Shown: in pieces, positions 1 to 9,955 of the stretch | Layout: the number at the start of each line of letters is the position of its first letter | How positions within the stretch are numbered: position 1 is the stretch's first letter | Source of the DNA: Selaginella moellendorffii | Lineage: Eukaryota > Streptophyta > Lycopodiopsida > Selaginellales > Selaginellaceae | Direction: 5' to 3' | DNA length: 22,440 nt | NCBI RefSeq assembly: GCF_000143415.4 | Contig: NW_003314324.1 | Coordinates: 224,011-246,450, forward strand | Made by a program: the position numbers and the translations under genes | Notes under the pieces: model-generated | Told to the model about the DNA's origin: nothing | The model's input: only the letters and a program-made list of their open reading frames with translations | The model's database searches: none

Positions 1-391
1 ATGAGTGTTTGTTAATGGGTACGTTAGGCATGGCTGACCAATTTGAGGCATAGTCTAGCTCCTACTTGCATGCCTATCCTTGTTCTACGTCTAACTTGGG
101 TCAAAGCCCAAGTTGCATACCATGTTAACTGATAAAATACTTATATCCTCGTGTTAGACCACTAGTATGTTAAAATAGTGCCTGACTCTATTTAGCTCTA
201 TTTTGGGTGTTGATTATGGTATTGGGATATTCAAAACTCTAAGACTATTCTAATGTTGCTTTGTATTCTTGTCCCTTCAAGTTGAACACTTAGGAATCAC
301 TCCATACTCTAGTTCCTTTACTCCTTGGTTGCAAGCTTAAGAATTTGGCTCCATTCTTTCATTTAGTGCCTTAAGGCTTTAAAAGTTAGAT

Positions 392-431
392 CATGTGGCA
401 TATGGCATGTGGCATATGACATGTGGCACAT
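392..431. repeat. Short tandem repeat, about 14-bp unit
   Basis: About three head-to-tail copies of a CATGTGGCATATGG-like unit lie next to each other, with small differences in the last copy (CATGTGGCACATGG). No function is apparent. Confidence 0.7.
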
Positions 432-1518
432 GGAAGGTTTAGGTTCCGCTTTATGATTATCCTATGGTAAATCACCATCAGATATAGGGTGAAAACCACA
501 TGCACTACAATAAATTATGAACACATGATAAATGATGTTTAATTTCTTTAGATGATATTAGGAAACTCCTCAAATTTTATGAGTTTGACTATCAAGCAAT
601 TTTGCATAGTGTTCAACTCTTTCTATGTGAATAGATATATAAAAAGTTTGTGATTCCTTTACATTTGTAAAGCATAAACAATAAAAAACAACTCTTGCTT
701 ATATATAGAATATTATTGCTTTGCATAATTACTCTTATATACAATAGGTTGTCCTTTTCACATGAGAACTATTCCCTAGATAACCTCATCATAAGTAATC
801 TCATAAAGTTTTGACAGATTTATAATATAAAGCATTGAAGCCTACTCAATAACTATTCAAAGCCTTAAAACTATCATTTTATAAACAATTTCACTTAAAT
901 AGCACATAATTACGCAATAAACATGTCAAAGGAATAGCCACCTCCACAATGTACATGAAAACATCAATAATAACTAACCATACCACACTAAAGTTGTATA
1001 TATATACCTTTCTTGGATTTGTAAATATCATAATTAGCCTAGTTTTGATTTTGCAAATTTGCAATTACTTTTCTTTACATAAAGTTTGTTATTATAGTAA
1101 TAAAAAAAAACCTTTTGCAAATGCTCCTCTATATTATTGTTAAAAAACAAGAATATCATCCAAGAAAATCTCCACAAACTCATATCTTAGTTTGTTCAAG
1201 GCAAAACTTCATTAGCCCATACAAGAAGGCTAAGTCCATCCATTTTATTCGTCTCTCATTTTGTCCATATTCTTTGTATTTAGGCTTGAGTTCATATGAG
1301 TTTATAGTGTGTCACAAGCCTAACTAGTACTTTAGACTTGTCATGTGAGGCTTGAAAGTCTCTTTTGTATTTTATTATTCTCATCTTAGTATCAAAGGGG
1401 GTGATCATGAGCCTCGTTCCATTCATAATGTGTTTCTCAATTCATGTGTGTAAATTCTCAATTGCCACTCCATAAGCTGATAGCTCCAAAATGAGTTTAA
1501 AATTTAAAAATAAAGAAT

Positions 1519-1552
1519 TTCCCATTTCCCACTTCCCATTTCCCATTTCCCA
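1519..1552. repeat. Simple repeat, CCCATTT-type
   Basis: Low-complexity tract of imperfect 7-bp units of the CCCATTT or CCCACTT kind, most likely slippage-generated. Confidence 0.65.
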
Positions 1553-3238
1553 CTCATTCACTACCTTCTTCCATGTCAAAAGCACCACAAATTATGTTAG
1601 GCTTAAATGGGCCCTCATAATAAGTGGAAAAGGCTCAACAAGTCATCCTCACCAACAAATGAGTTTAGGTTTAAGGGGATTCAAAATGAACCTCAAATCA
1701 CTCAATTGCATTCATCAACCATGTTGAATTCATTGGCTCCAAATAGTATAAGAGTGTCACCACATTCTCTTCCCAACCAAGAGGCTCTCTCCTTATATAA
1801 TTTATTTATATGTGATCATGAACCTTGAGCCCCACCCCCCTCAAAGAAAATAAGTTTTGAGAAAAAACTCGAGATTTCTTTCTTTAAGTTTTAAAAAAAT
1901 AAATCTTTAAACAATTATAACTCTTACCACAAGTGTCCATTCGACATAAGAGTGGTACCATTAAATTCATCTTGATCTAAACTTTATGAACATGTAATTT
2001 TTAATTTAATTTAAGATACTTAAAAATTCAAGACTTGCCCAAGTATTTAATTCCTCATCAACATATTTATTATGTTCCTTTTAATTAATTTTGGTGTCAT
2101 ACTTGATAAATGCTTAAATACCAAGGGGATAATCAATTTTATGTTAAATTGTTGGGGTTCATTACAGTCATGACAACTTCACTACCCTTATTATGTTTTA
2201 AACCAAATTCCTACATATAAATGAATTTTCAATTTAAAGAGCCTGGAGTAGTGGGGACTGCAACAACAACAAATTCACATTAACTTCCACATAGAAGAAA
2301 TTGTAATGCTCCAACTGACTTAAGTGGCAACCACCAATTTCCAAGCAGATGGGTACCTCATAACTAACATGTAGCTACTCACATCCATTCAATACCAACT
2401 GTAAGAGATTTAGACCCCTGATTGACAGACTCAACTCTTCCAAAAACTAGGGAGTCTTGAAATATAACAAATCTCCTCAATAACGTATGGCATCTATTCT
2501 ACAGACCCTTACTGCATGATAGGTGTCCACAAGTGCTGTGTTGCTTCAATGCTCTCTAATTCAAGATGTGTACACAAGGAAGAAGCCATATTCCCTATGG
2601 TACTATTGCTGTTTGTCTTACTACAAATTTGAAAACAATTTTTTCTAGTGTTGAAGAGAATTGCCTCACTGCCTACGGTTTCACTTGTACTCAAGGAGCA
2701 TGTTATTCTCAGGTGCCAATCCAATGCAAGTTCACAAGGTTCAAGTTTTATTGTGTCCACATAATATGCAATCCTAGTGTCTACAATACTTGGTCAATTG
2801 TGAAGCACATGTAAGAGGTTACAAGGGAGCTAAGTATAAGGGGTTTCACACATTATTGAAGCAAATATTCCATAAACAATACAGAAGTTCAATGAAAAAA
2901 CTCTTTATAAATATGTATCACAGATAAGATTTACCATAAATCTATTGTTCGAAGTTGTGGTGTCACCTTGTTTAGACTATATATGTTGTGTTAGTGTGGA
3001 TAGAGGACATTACTGTTCTAGAAGCAATGCATCCAACATAGGCTCTAGTTTAGGAGGCAACAACTCCTCGTTGTTGTTCTTTAGTAGGCTATCAGGGAAT
3101 AAGATTAATTGGCTTGAAGGAATAGTGTTATCATCAATATAGTCTTCGCCTTCAAGACTTGTGGGGGAGATGTAGTCTGCGAGAGGGAGTGAGGCTGAAG
3201 TTTACAATAGACTTCCACCAATTGGAACCGGCTTTCTC

Positions 3239-4585
3239 ATGGACTCACTCGAATTCGTAACTGAATATGGAAGCAGCTTACCGAATGTGGAAGCGGCTTA
3301 CGAATTTGGAACCAATTTTGTGAGCAGCAACCGAATTTGGAAGCGGCATACGAATGTGGCCGTAGTGAGGCTGAAGAAGCATGGGAAGCGATTCGAGATT
3401 GCTTGTTACAAGAACAAGGTCCTGTCTTGGCGATCCAAAGTGTAAGTCTTGACTTTGTTGGATCTATCGGCAGTCAGTTACCGGTTTCATTTGCATTTGG
3501 TGATCCAGGGAGAAAGACATCGACGAAGTGCTGCAGACTCATACTGTGTACTGCAATGTTTCAAAGGGTATTCTTGCAAAGTCCAAGGAGCTCATGGAAG
3601 CGTTTGGTACAACGGATGAGGAGAAAATCTGCCTTGAGGTACATGCCTGGAAGTCTCAGTTATAGGTACCACTAAATTGAACGAAATGCAGATACTGGAG
3701 AAGGGGGAGCTTCAAATCGCCGGCAAGGAGAGAGAAGTGCAGTTGTCAAGTCAGTTCCGGGATATTGCAACTATCGTCATGGACAAGACCCTTAACCCTG
3801 AGACTGAACGACCATATACAATAAGTATGATAGAGCGCTTCATGCGTGAAGCTCACTTTGCAGTAGATCCTCACAGATCATCAAAGAAACAGGTAGCGAC
3901 ATTTTGACTTTTCCTGCTGATTCTAATGTGTATATATGGCTTGTCTTTTCGCAGGCATTAGAGCTCATCAGAGAGTTACAAAAGCATTATCCCATTATGA
4001 GGGCGCAAAATGAGACTGAAGCTGTCCGTGTCTACGGACCAGCGGCAAAAGCTCTCTGAACAACTAAATAATTGGCAAGCACGAGTAGAAGGCGAAGAAG
4101 TTGCTAACGGTGTCTGCTCGATAGTAAGTTACTTGAATATTTCGAAGTCAGGCTCAACCAGTCCCTTACTCGAGTGGAGGCTGGTTATTTTCGGGCATGT
4201 GATTCCTTGATAAGGGAGTGCGGTGGAAAGCTTGACGTACTCTCTATGGCGGTGCATAAAGATGACGATGAAGATGGAGAAGGAGAGGAAACAAGTAGTC
4301 AGACGGATACCGTACAGGGAATTGCATCCAAACTCAAGAATACAGAAATTGCACCTTCGAAAAAAGAGACGACCGCTCCAACCAGTTCTGGGAAGAGATG
4401 CCTGACATGCAATGCGGTGATTGGAGATGCACAGGAGTTCAGGGAGCACTCACTACAAGAGCGATTGGCACAAGCATAACTTGAAGAGGAAAGTCAGACA
4501 GCTACCACTGTTGAGCGCGGAGGAATGCTTGTTGGATTCGTCAGTTGCGGATCAGGGAAATGACATGAACGAGCACAGCCGTTAA
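3239..4585 (+). pseudogene. SBDS: SBDS ribosome maturation factor, disrupted
   Basis: SBDS works with the GTPase EFL1 to release eIF6 from nascent 60S ribosomal subunits. Five exon blocks are recognisable: up to 3441 ([20 protein letters not shown]), 3509-3638 (DEVLQTHTVY...GTTDEEKICLE), 3692-3892 (KGELQIAGKE, RPYTISMIERFMRE, FAVDPHRSSKKQ), 3955-4123 and 4162-4585. The last carries the plant-type C-terminal zinc finger (CLTCN ... WHKHNLKRK). Lesions seen: the usual start region (MSKTL-like) is missing and replaced by a short-repeat reading; one extra A in the run at 4007-4010 shifts frame between MRAQ and MRLK; a duplicated CACT at 4447-4454 shifts frame inside the zinc finger. The implied fourth intron, 4124-4161, is only 38 bases. 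Introns 1-3 have normal GT..AG ends. Identity is near certain; that it is non-functional is inferred and would fail if the indels are sequencing errors. Confidence 0.88.
3263..3360 (+). repeat. 19-bp imperfect tandem repeat at the 5' edge of SBDS
   Basis: Units begin at 3263, 3283, 3302, 3333 and 3352 and follow the pattern GAAT(A/G/T)TGGAAGC(A/G)GC(T/A)TAC; the third is expanded to about 31 bp and the last is partial. The final units run directly into the conserved SBDS codons (TNVAVV), so the normal N-terminus is overwritten or displaced by the repeat. Confidence 0.75.
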
Positions 4586-4773
4586 GAAGCAGCTAAGTTT
4601 AGCATATAGTCTAGTGACTCTAGTATAGTTGAGGTGCGGGGAAATAAACGTTCGCGTGGAACCAGAGGCTACATCTTGTCCGTCCATTGATTGCGATTGC
4701 GATGGGATTGAATGCTTGGAATGTTCTGCTGCTTACGTGTTGGTATTGAGACTCAGCTGGAAGAGCAGCTGCT

Positions 4774-6811
4774 ATGGGAGCGCAGCGGGTCGACTTGCGA
4801 GGAAAGTAATCAATAGTTCTCGCACATTCGGAACAGCCGCTTTGGAGGTTCAGTAGCTCTATCTAGGTCTTTTTTATTTCCAAATTCATCTGATCCCTGC
4901 TTTCCTACAGCATGGAAGCAGCTACAGGTCCTCGGGCGCTGCTTTGGACGAGACTGCATTGCAGGTATAGATTCTGTTGTCATCAAGTATAAATTGATTG
5001 ATCAATTTACTGATTACAAAGCTTGCAGCAATTTGCCACAGACACTATTGCTCCTCATGCTGCCAATATCGACGCCACAAATTCAATCCCGAAGGTCGTT
5101 TGAATAATTGCATCACCCTATTTGATCATCTAAGCTCCATCTTGCAGAATGTGAATCTCTGGAAACTGATGGGCGACTTCAATTTGCACGGCATCACGGC
5201 TCCTGGTAAGTTCCTTGCTATACGTTTTTTATTCTGTTCAGATCTCATGGGAAAAATATGGGGGACTTGGGCTCGGCTATCTGTACCACTGTTAGGCAAT
5301 GGAGGAAATTAGTCGCGCTTCTGGATTCGTTGGTCTCTCATACGGTGCTCATTCCAATCTTTGCATCAACCAGCTGGTAAGCACTAGTTCAGATCGCTGT
5401 AGGCTCATGATTTCCATAACCAAGTAAGGAACGGTAACGAAACTCAGAAGGAAAAATATTTACCACAGGTATGTAGCTTTGAAATTGAGGTTGCACAGAG
5501 ATTCTAACTCCTCCATGACCTGAAGTTGATAAGCGGAGACCATGTGGGGGCCCTCGTGATGAGCGAACCAAATTGTCCGTTTGTTGCGTTTTCATATTTT
5601 GGAGATTTACGCTTTTTCGTCATTTTTCTTGCAGCGGGGTCTGATGTGGTCAGCATGAAATGCAAGGCTGTACGCGTGGATGAGGGATACATCTTGAACG
5701 GAAACAAAATCTGGTGCACCAATGGACCTGTTGCTAATACTTTGGTCTGTGGACTTTTCATCTCTTTACGTATCTGACCCAAATTGAGCAGATAGTGTAC
5801 GCGAAAACTGACCTGAGTGCTGGAGCACATGGAATCACCGCGTTTATTATTGAAAAGGGGATGCAAGGGTAATTTTTTACTGTTGCTTAACTTACCCGAA
5901 ACTTGATGTGGGTCATCTACAGCTTCAGCACAGCTCAGAAGCTAGATAAGCTTGGAATGCGTGGAAGTGATACGTATGCTGTCAAAGCATTTATCAACCT
6001 TCAAAAATTATCTGCTTGAATGGTCTTTGCTAGGTGCGAATTGGTGTTTGAAAACTGTTTCGTTCCCCGAGGACATATTCTTGGCCAGGAAGGCAAAGGT
6101 AAACAGGTACTTGTTGGTGGTGGTGAATTTCTTTCTTTTGCCGCTGCAGGTGTTTATGTGATGATGTCCGGACTGGATCTAGAAAGGCTGGTACTCGCAG
6201 CTGGTCCCGTGGGCCTGATGCAGGCTTGCATGGATAGTGTACTTCCATATGTTCGGCAGAGGGAACAATTCGGAAAGCCAATAGGAGAGTTTCAGCTTAT
6301 GCAGGTACTCTACTGTCCTTTTTTTTCCAGCCTTACCCTGTTCTGTAATAGGGAAAATTACCTGATATGTACACCAAACTGCAAGCTGCAAGGTACTTAG
6401 AAACTACACCCGAGTGCCCTTTGTCTGACTCCTGCTCGTTACAGGTCGTTTGTGCACTCGGTTGCTCGAGACTGTGACGCTGGTCGCATTGACAGAAAGG
6501 TAACTCGTGATCTCTTTGTGCTTTGTAAATCTTTTTTCTTGGCAGGATTGTGCTACAGCAATACTTTTTGCTTCTGAAAATGCAACTCAAGTCGCTCTAC
6601 AGGTAAGAGAAAACGCTGCTCTATATAAACTGAAATTCACGGGCAGTGTACGTGATTCCAGGCGGTCCAGTGCCTTGGCGGGAATGGCTATGTGAACGAT
6701 TATCCTACGGGCAGGCTACTCAGAGACGCTAAACTATACGAAATTGGAGCTGGAACAAACGAGATCCGAAGGATGTTGATAGGGAAGCAGCTCTACAAAG
6801 GTGATTATTAA
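4774..6811 (+). pseudogene. IVD: Isovaleryl-CoA dehydrogenase, disrupted
   Basis: IVD is the mitochondrial FAD enzyme that oxidises isovaleryl-CoA in leucine breakdown and passes electrons to ETF. Exons by eye: about 4774-4847, 4911-4964, 5029-5094, 5148-5205, 5252-5376, 5424-5468, 5526-5574, 5635-5744, 5792-5868, 5923-5973, 6034-6098, 6150-6304, 6352-6392, 6445-6499, 6546-6602, 6662-6811. Family marks: [13 protein letters not shown] carries the IVD-specific catalytic Glu, and [12 protein letters not shown] has Ala where other acyl-CoA dehydrogenases have the catalytic Glu. Lesions: the only suitable ATG (4774) is one base out of frame with the targeting-peptide-like SAAGRLARK; an in-frame TAG lies at 5293-5295 between YLYHC and AMEEIS; the acceptors before 5252 and 5424 read GG and AA instead of AG; the start of exon 3 is unclear. 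From exon 7 to the stop everything splices in frame. Confidence 0.88.
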
Positions 6812-7250
6812 GTCGACCAAATTCTCCCCGCAATCGAGGAAAATTCACACAAAACGAAATGGACGGTTTGACGAAACCCACGAATGGTCAGGATCTTTTG
6901 CTCGTTAAGTTGCCATTTGGCAAGTTTGTATTCTGCCAGATGTAAGAGTGAGGCTGGATTGCCCATCTGACAGCGAGACCGACCGCACCAGACTCAATGG
7001 CCAGTATGACATTGATGAGTTCGTGAGCGCGAGTGTGAATATTGAAAATAGCTGCCGTGTGCGGGTGGACGACGATTTTATCACACCAAGGGAGCTCGGG
7101 GGTTGCTCAATTCCGATTACGTTCCGTCCGGACAGCCATTGAGCAACTGCGCTAAAAGTGCAAGCGCCAATGGAAGAATTCTGACATACAGATCAAGGAG
7201 CGCGATGGCCATGCACATTTGAGTACGCGCCAAATGCGTGCCCGCCACCA
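6812..7250. other. Intergenic DNA downstream of IVD
   Basis: This holds the presumed 3' region of the IVD copy. An open + frame at 6948-7142 (about 64 codons, acidic) has no recognisable domain and no clear splice context, so I do not call it a gene. Confidence 0.5.
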
Positions 7251-7370
7251 CGCATCTCAGCCGTCAGTGGCACCCGCATCTCGGCCGTCAGTGGCACCCG
7301 CATCTCAACCGTCAGTAGCACCTGCATCTCGGCCGTCAGTGGCACCCGCATCTCAGCCGTCAGTTGCGCC
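7251..7370. repeat. 24-bp minisatellite, five units
   Basis: Five consecutive 24-bp units start at 7251, 7275, 7299, 7323 and 7347, each close to CGCATCTCAGCCGTCAGTGG plus CACC with one to three substitutions. Because 24 is a multiple of three, the array is open in frame on both strands: the + strand reads ASRPSVAP repeats (ATG 7234, stop at 7375-7377) and the - strand reads TAEMRVPL repeats. Nearby DNA (7400-7490) holds degenerate TTCCAATTCC-like pieces. A coding role is not supported. Confidence 0.85.
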
Positions 7371-7399
7371 TGCCTAGACGTTGCCTTCATGTCCACTCC

Positions 7400-8142
7400 C
7401 CTCAGTTCCAATTCCTCGGTTTCGGTTTCGTTCCAATTCCATCAATCCCCATTCCCTCAATTCCACTTCCATCAATTTCAATTCAGTAACCACTTGCATC
7501 ATCATAAAGTTGAGATACAGTAATTAATAAATCTAGTTCTGTCAGGTTTGTGTTTCTGGATTCATAAAACTGATAATATATTTCCAAACGAAACAAAATC
7601 ATATAAAATAATTGTAGGTAGAAATTAAATATTGCTGTAATATTCTTATTATTTCCTTAAACATATTTATTATTACAAAACTTACGTCACCTAGTTTCTA
7701 GCCGGCAGGCAGACGTCATGAGAAGCTACTTGGCTAAATCTGTATGCCAGAATATGAAGAGGATCCGAATCCCTAGTTGCAACTAACACTCAACCCACCT
7801 TGTCATTGTCTACAAACCTGAACAACTAAATTGTCCATGGAGTTACAATCACAAGTCGGATCTTTGGGGTGGAAGTGATCACTTGCAAGAGCACCTTCCA
7901 AGTCCATTCATTGTGCATATTGGTGACCTAATGCTTTCTCTAGAGGTTTTCATTTTGCGCTCTCTCGTGACTCTTGCTGACTTTGTAGTCAATTCTGCTC
8001 AGCCTAGTCAAGGACGTGAACGCCGTTGGAGACAAAAGTGAATTGTTCTCTCACATTTGTCAAAGTCGCTTCACAAGCCTCCGATGACAAGAGCCCGGCG
8101 TCAAGAACGTGCACGACACGGCCTAGCTATGCACACAGACTG
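7400..8142. other. Intergenic and promoter region of the glucanase gene
   Basis: No gene is seen. The left part is AT-rich. The right part probably contains the promoter of the GH17 gene and has GTCAA cores (complement of the W-box core TTGAC) at about 7988, 8007 and 8059. These are short motifs expected by chance and only suggestive of WRKY control. Confidence 0.4.
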
Positions 8143-8150
8143 TATAAAAA
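8143..8150 (+). promoter_or_regulatory. TATA box of the GH17 gene
   Basis: TATAAAAA lies about 40 bases upstream of the predicted ATG at 8190. This gives a short 5' UTR and fits a plant core promoter. Confidence 0.55.
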
Positions 8151-8189
8151 CCAACTGTATGAACTTGTGATTCAGCAATTCGCATCGAA

Positions 8190-9271
8190 ATGGCGAGCGC
8201 GCGGGTGCTCATCTGCACTACTTTGCAGATTTTGTTGCTGGCCTCAAGCGCATTTCTTGATAGCGGTGGGTAAATTCGTAGAGGTCTGGGTTTGCATGTT
8301 GTTCCTCAAGGTTTGAATTGTTGTATGCAGCTGCAATTGGTGTCAATCTTGGTTTTTCTGGGAACAACTTACCTCCAATATCTCGGACTGTGGAGCTCAT
8401 TAAGTCCCTTCCAATAAACATCGACCGAGTGAAGATATTTGAAGCGAACGTGGATGTCATACGCGCGTTTGCGGGCTCAAACTTGAAGATGCTGGTGTCT
8501 GTAACGAATGATGAAATCTCCAACATCGCGAGCAGTAGCCAGGCTGCCGCCAACTGGGTGAACGACCACATCGCTCCAGTTGCATCCTCCACAAATATAG
8601 AGTTTGTCGCTGTTGGTAATGAAGTACTGTCTCCTTCACGAAACGATCTGGTTCCAGCAATGAGAAACATCAGGAGCGCTCTGGATGCGAGTAACTTCCG
8701 AAACATCAAGGTTACAACACCACTTGCGCTCAACTTCCTCGCGGACGGCAGTTTCCCTCCATCCAAAGGCAGCTTCCGAGGTGACTACAGCTCCATACTC
8801 GGATCTCTGCTGGACTTCCTCTCGAGCACAGACTCCCCATTCATGGTGAACGTGTACCCCTACTTCTCGTGGAAAAACGACCAATCCATCCAGCTGAGCT
8901 ACGCCTTGTTCCAAAGCCGCCAAACCGTGGTATCGGATGGCCAGTACAACTACAACAACCTGCTGGATGCGACCGTGGACACTGTGTACGCGGCAATGGA
9001 GAAATCCGGCCATGGAAATGTTAAAATCGCAATCGGAGAAAGTGGCTGGCCAAGCAGTGGAGGAGACGGCGCCACAACTGAGAATGCTCAAGCGTACCTC
9101 TCCGGTCTCATCAACAAGATCAACAGTGGGAATGGAACTCCTCGCATTTCAGGCCCGCTCATAGCCAACATCTTCGCTCTGTATGATGAAAATCAGAAAG
9201 GAGGCGAAGAAATTGAGAGGCACTTTGGGTTGCTCCGCCCGGATGGTACACCTAAATACTCCTTACCGTGA
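8190..9271 (+). CDS. Secreted glucan endo-1,3-beta-glucosidase (GH17)
   Basis: Hydrolyses beta-1,3-glucan (callose or fungal wall glucan) in the apoplast or vacuole. Two exons, 8190-8265 and 8331-9271, are joined through a 65-base GT..AG intron that splits an Ala codon. The product is 338 residues. Exon 1 encodes a hydrophobic signal peptide (about residues 1-26, LICTTLQILLLASSAFLDSA) and the mature chain starts at the family hallmark IGVNLGFSGNN (usually IGVNYG). The catalytic acid is Glu123 in VAVGNEV and the nucleophile Glu262 in IGESGWPSSGG; FALYDENQK and HFGLLRPDG are the typical C-terminal signatures. There is no CBM43 (X8) domain and no GPI-anchor tail, so it is the short soluble class. 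Continuous matching without the first exon would need a non-ATG start, so the spliced model is preferred. The gene appears intact. Substrate fine-specificity is not deducible. Confidence 0.93.
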
Positions 9272-9294
9272 TGTGACCAACAGTCATATCGTCA

Positions 9295-9373
9295 AATAAA
9301 GTCAACATAGTCAAACATTGACTATGTTTGAGCATTTTGAAATGAAGGGCTCGCTCCCTGTTTGCTAAATAAA
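9295..9373 (+). terminator. Candidate polyadenylation signals of the GH17 gene
   Basis: AATAAA occurs at 9295-9300, 24 bases after the stop codon, and again at 9368-9373. The second is the more plausible distance for a plant 3' UTR. Confidence 0.45.
9304..9328 (+). repeat. Perfect inverted repeat in the GH17 3' UTR
   Basis: Two 11-base arms, AACATAGTCAA and TTGACTATGTT, are separated by ACA, giving a perfect stem-loop in RNA between the two AATAAA signals. Confidence 0.8.
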
Positions 9374-9529
9374 GTTTTCTTTACCACCAATTAAGTCGTG
9401 TAACTGTATTGTTTTAGTCCGTTGAATAGTCTGAATTCAATAATTAGTATAAATTTAATAAACTGAATTAAAAAATAATCAAGATCCCCGCTTTCCCTAG
9501 GGCATCACCATGGCATCAGCATAGAAGCC

Positions 9530-9955
9530 TTAGTCACAGATGTTGTTCAGATTGCCACGACACATAAGCAAACACCATGTTATACCATTCACGGAGTGAA
9601 TGCAGTAAAGGTCTTTACCTTTAGCAAATGCATTCTTATAAATATAATTCCTAATTTGTACAAAAGCATTATAACCTTGAAGTCCATCAAATCCAACTTG
9701 TAGTGGCTTGAGACTGCATAATATATTAGGTGCCATTGAAAAGGTCCTAATAGCAAATGAACCCAGAATTTTTGCCGTTTTTAGAGGAGTAATAGTTTCA
9801 TCTATGTTTTCTATTAAAGATACAAACTGTTTTCTAGATAATTTAGGATTATCTGAGTACAATGTCATAGGATGATCAGGAAATATATCTTCATCTGGTG
9901 GTGGTGGTAGTGCAAAAATGCATAAAGGTAAATTAAGAATTAGTAGTATATTCAT
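9530..9955 (-). pseudogene. Truncated copy of the AT-rich lectin gene
   Basis: Residues 1-110 or so match the N-terminal part of the full-length lectin at 11884-12852: hydrophobic start (ILLILNLPLCIFALPPPPDE), NPKLSR, then SMAPNILCSL and FVQIRNYIYK. Matching stops at 9610; beyond it the frame runs into unrelated sequence to a stop at 9530, so the whole bulb-lectin domain is missing. A 62-bp internal deletion (near 9770) is flanked by AGAAT in the intact copy. A separate 1-base loss near 9742 brings the total to 63, so the frame recovers after a few altered residues. It belongs to the proximal arm of the segmental duplication. Confidence 0.85.

Larger units (their letters stand above)
1..3160. 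other. AT-rich non-genic DNA
   Basis: Open frames here are short (under about 85 codons), AT-rich, lack splice context and match no protein family I recognise. The longest pair overlaps on opposite strands near 2509-2814. I see no RNA gene or transposase. It may hold decayed repeats that I cannot identify by eye. The only structured pieces are a short tandem repeat near 392 and a simple repeat near 1519. Confidence 0.6.

Noticed and set aside
2509-2814. Overlapping Cys-containing frames on both strands
   Set aside because: No domain, no signal peptide, no splice context; too weak for a gene call.
4124-4161. A normal fourth SBDS intron
   Set aside because: It has GT..AG ends and keeps phase, but 38 bases is below the size of every other intron here that I trust; left as uncertain within the pseudogene.
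6948-7142. 64-codon acidic frame after IVD
   Set aside because: No family match and no promoter or splice evidence; may be 3' UTR of the IVD copy.
8218-8766. 182-codon minus-strand frame opposite the glucanase
   Set aside because: It is the antisense of a confident GH17 exon and matches no family.
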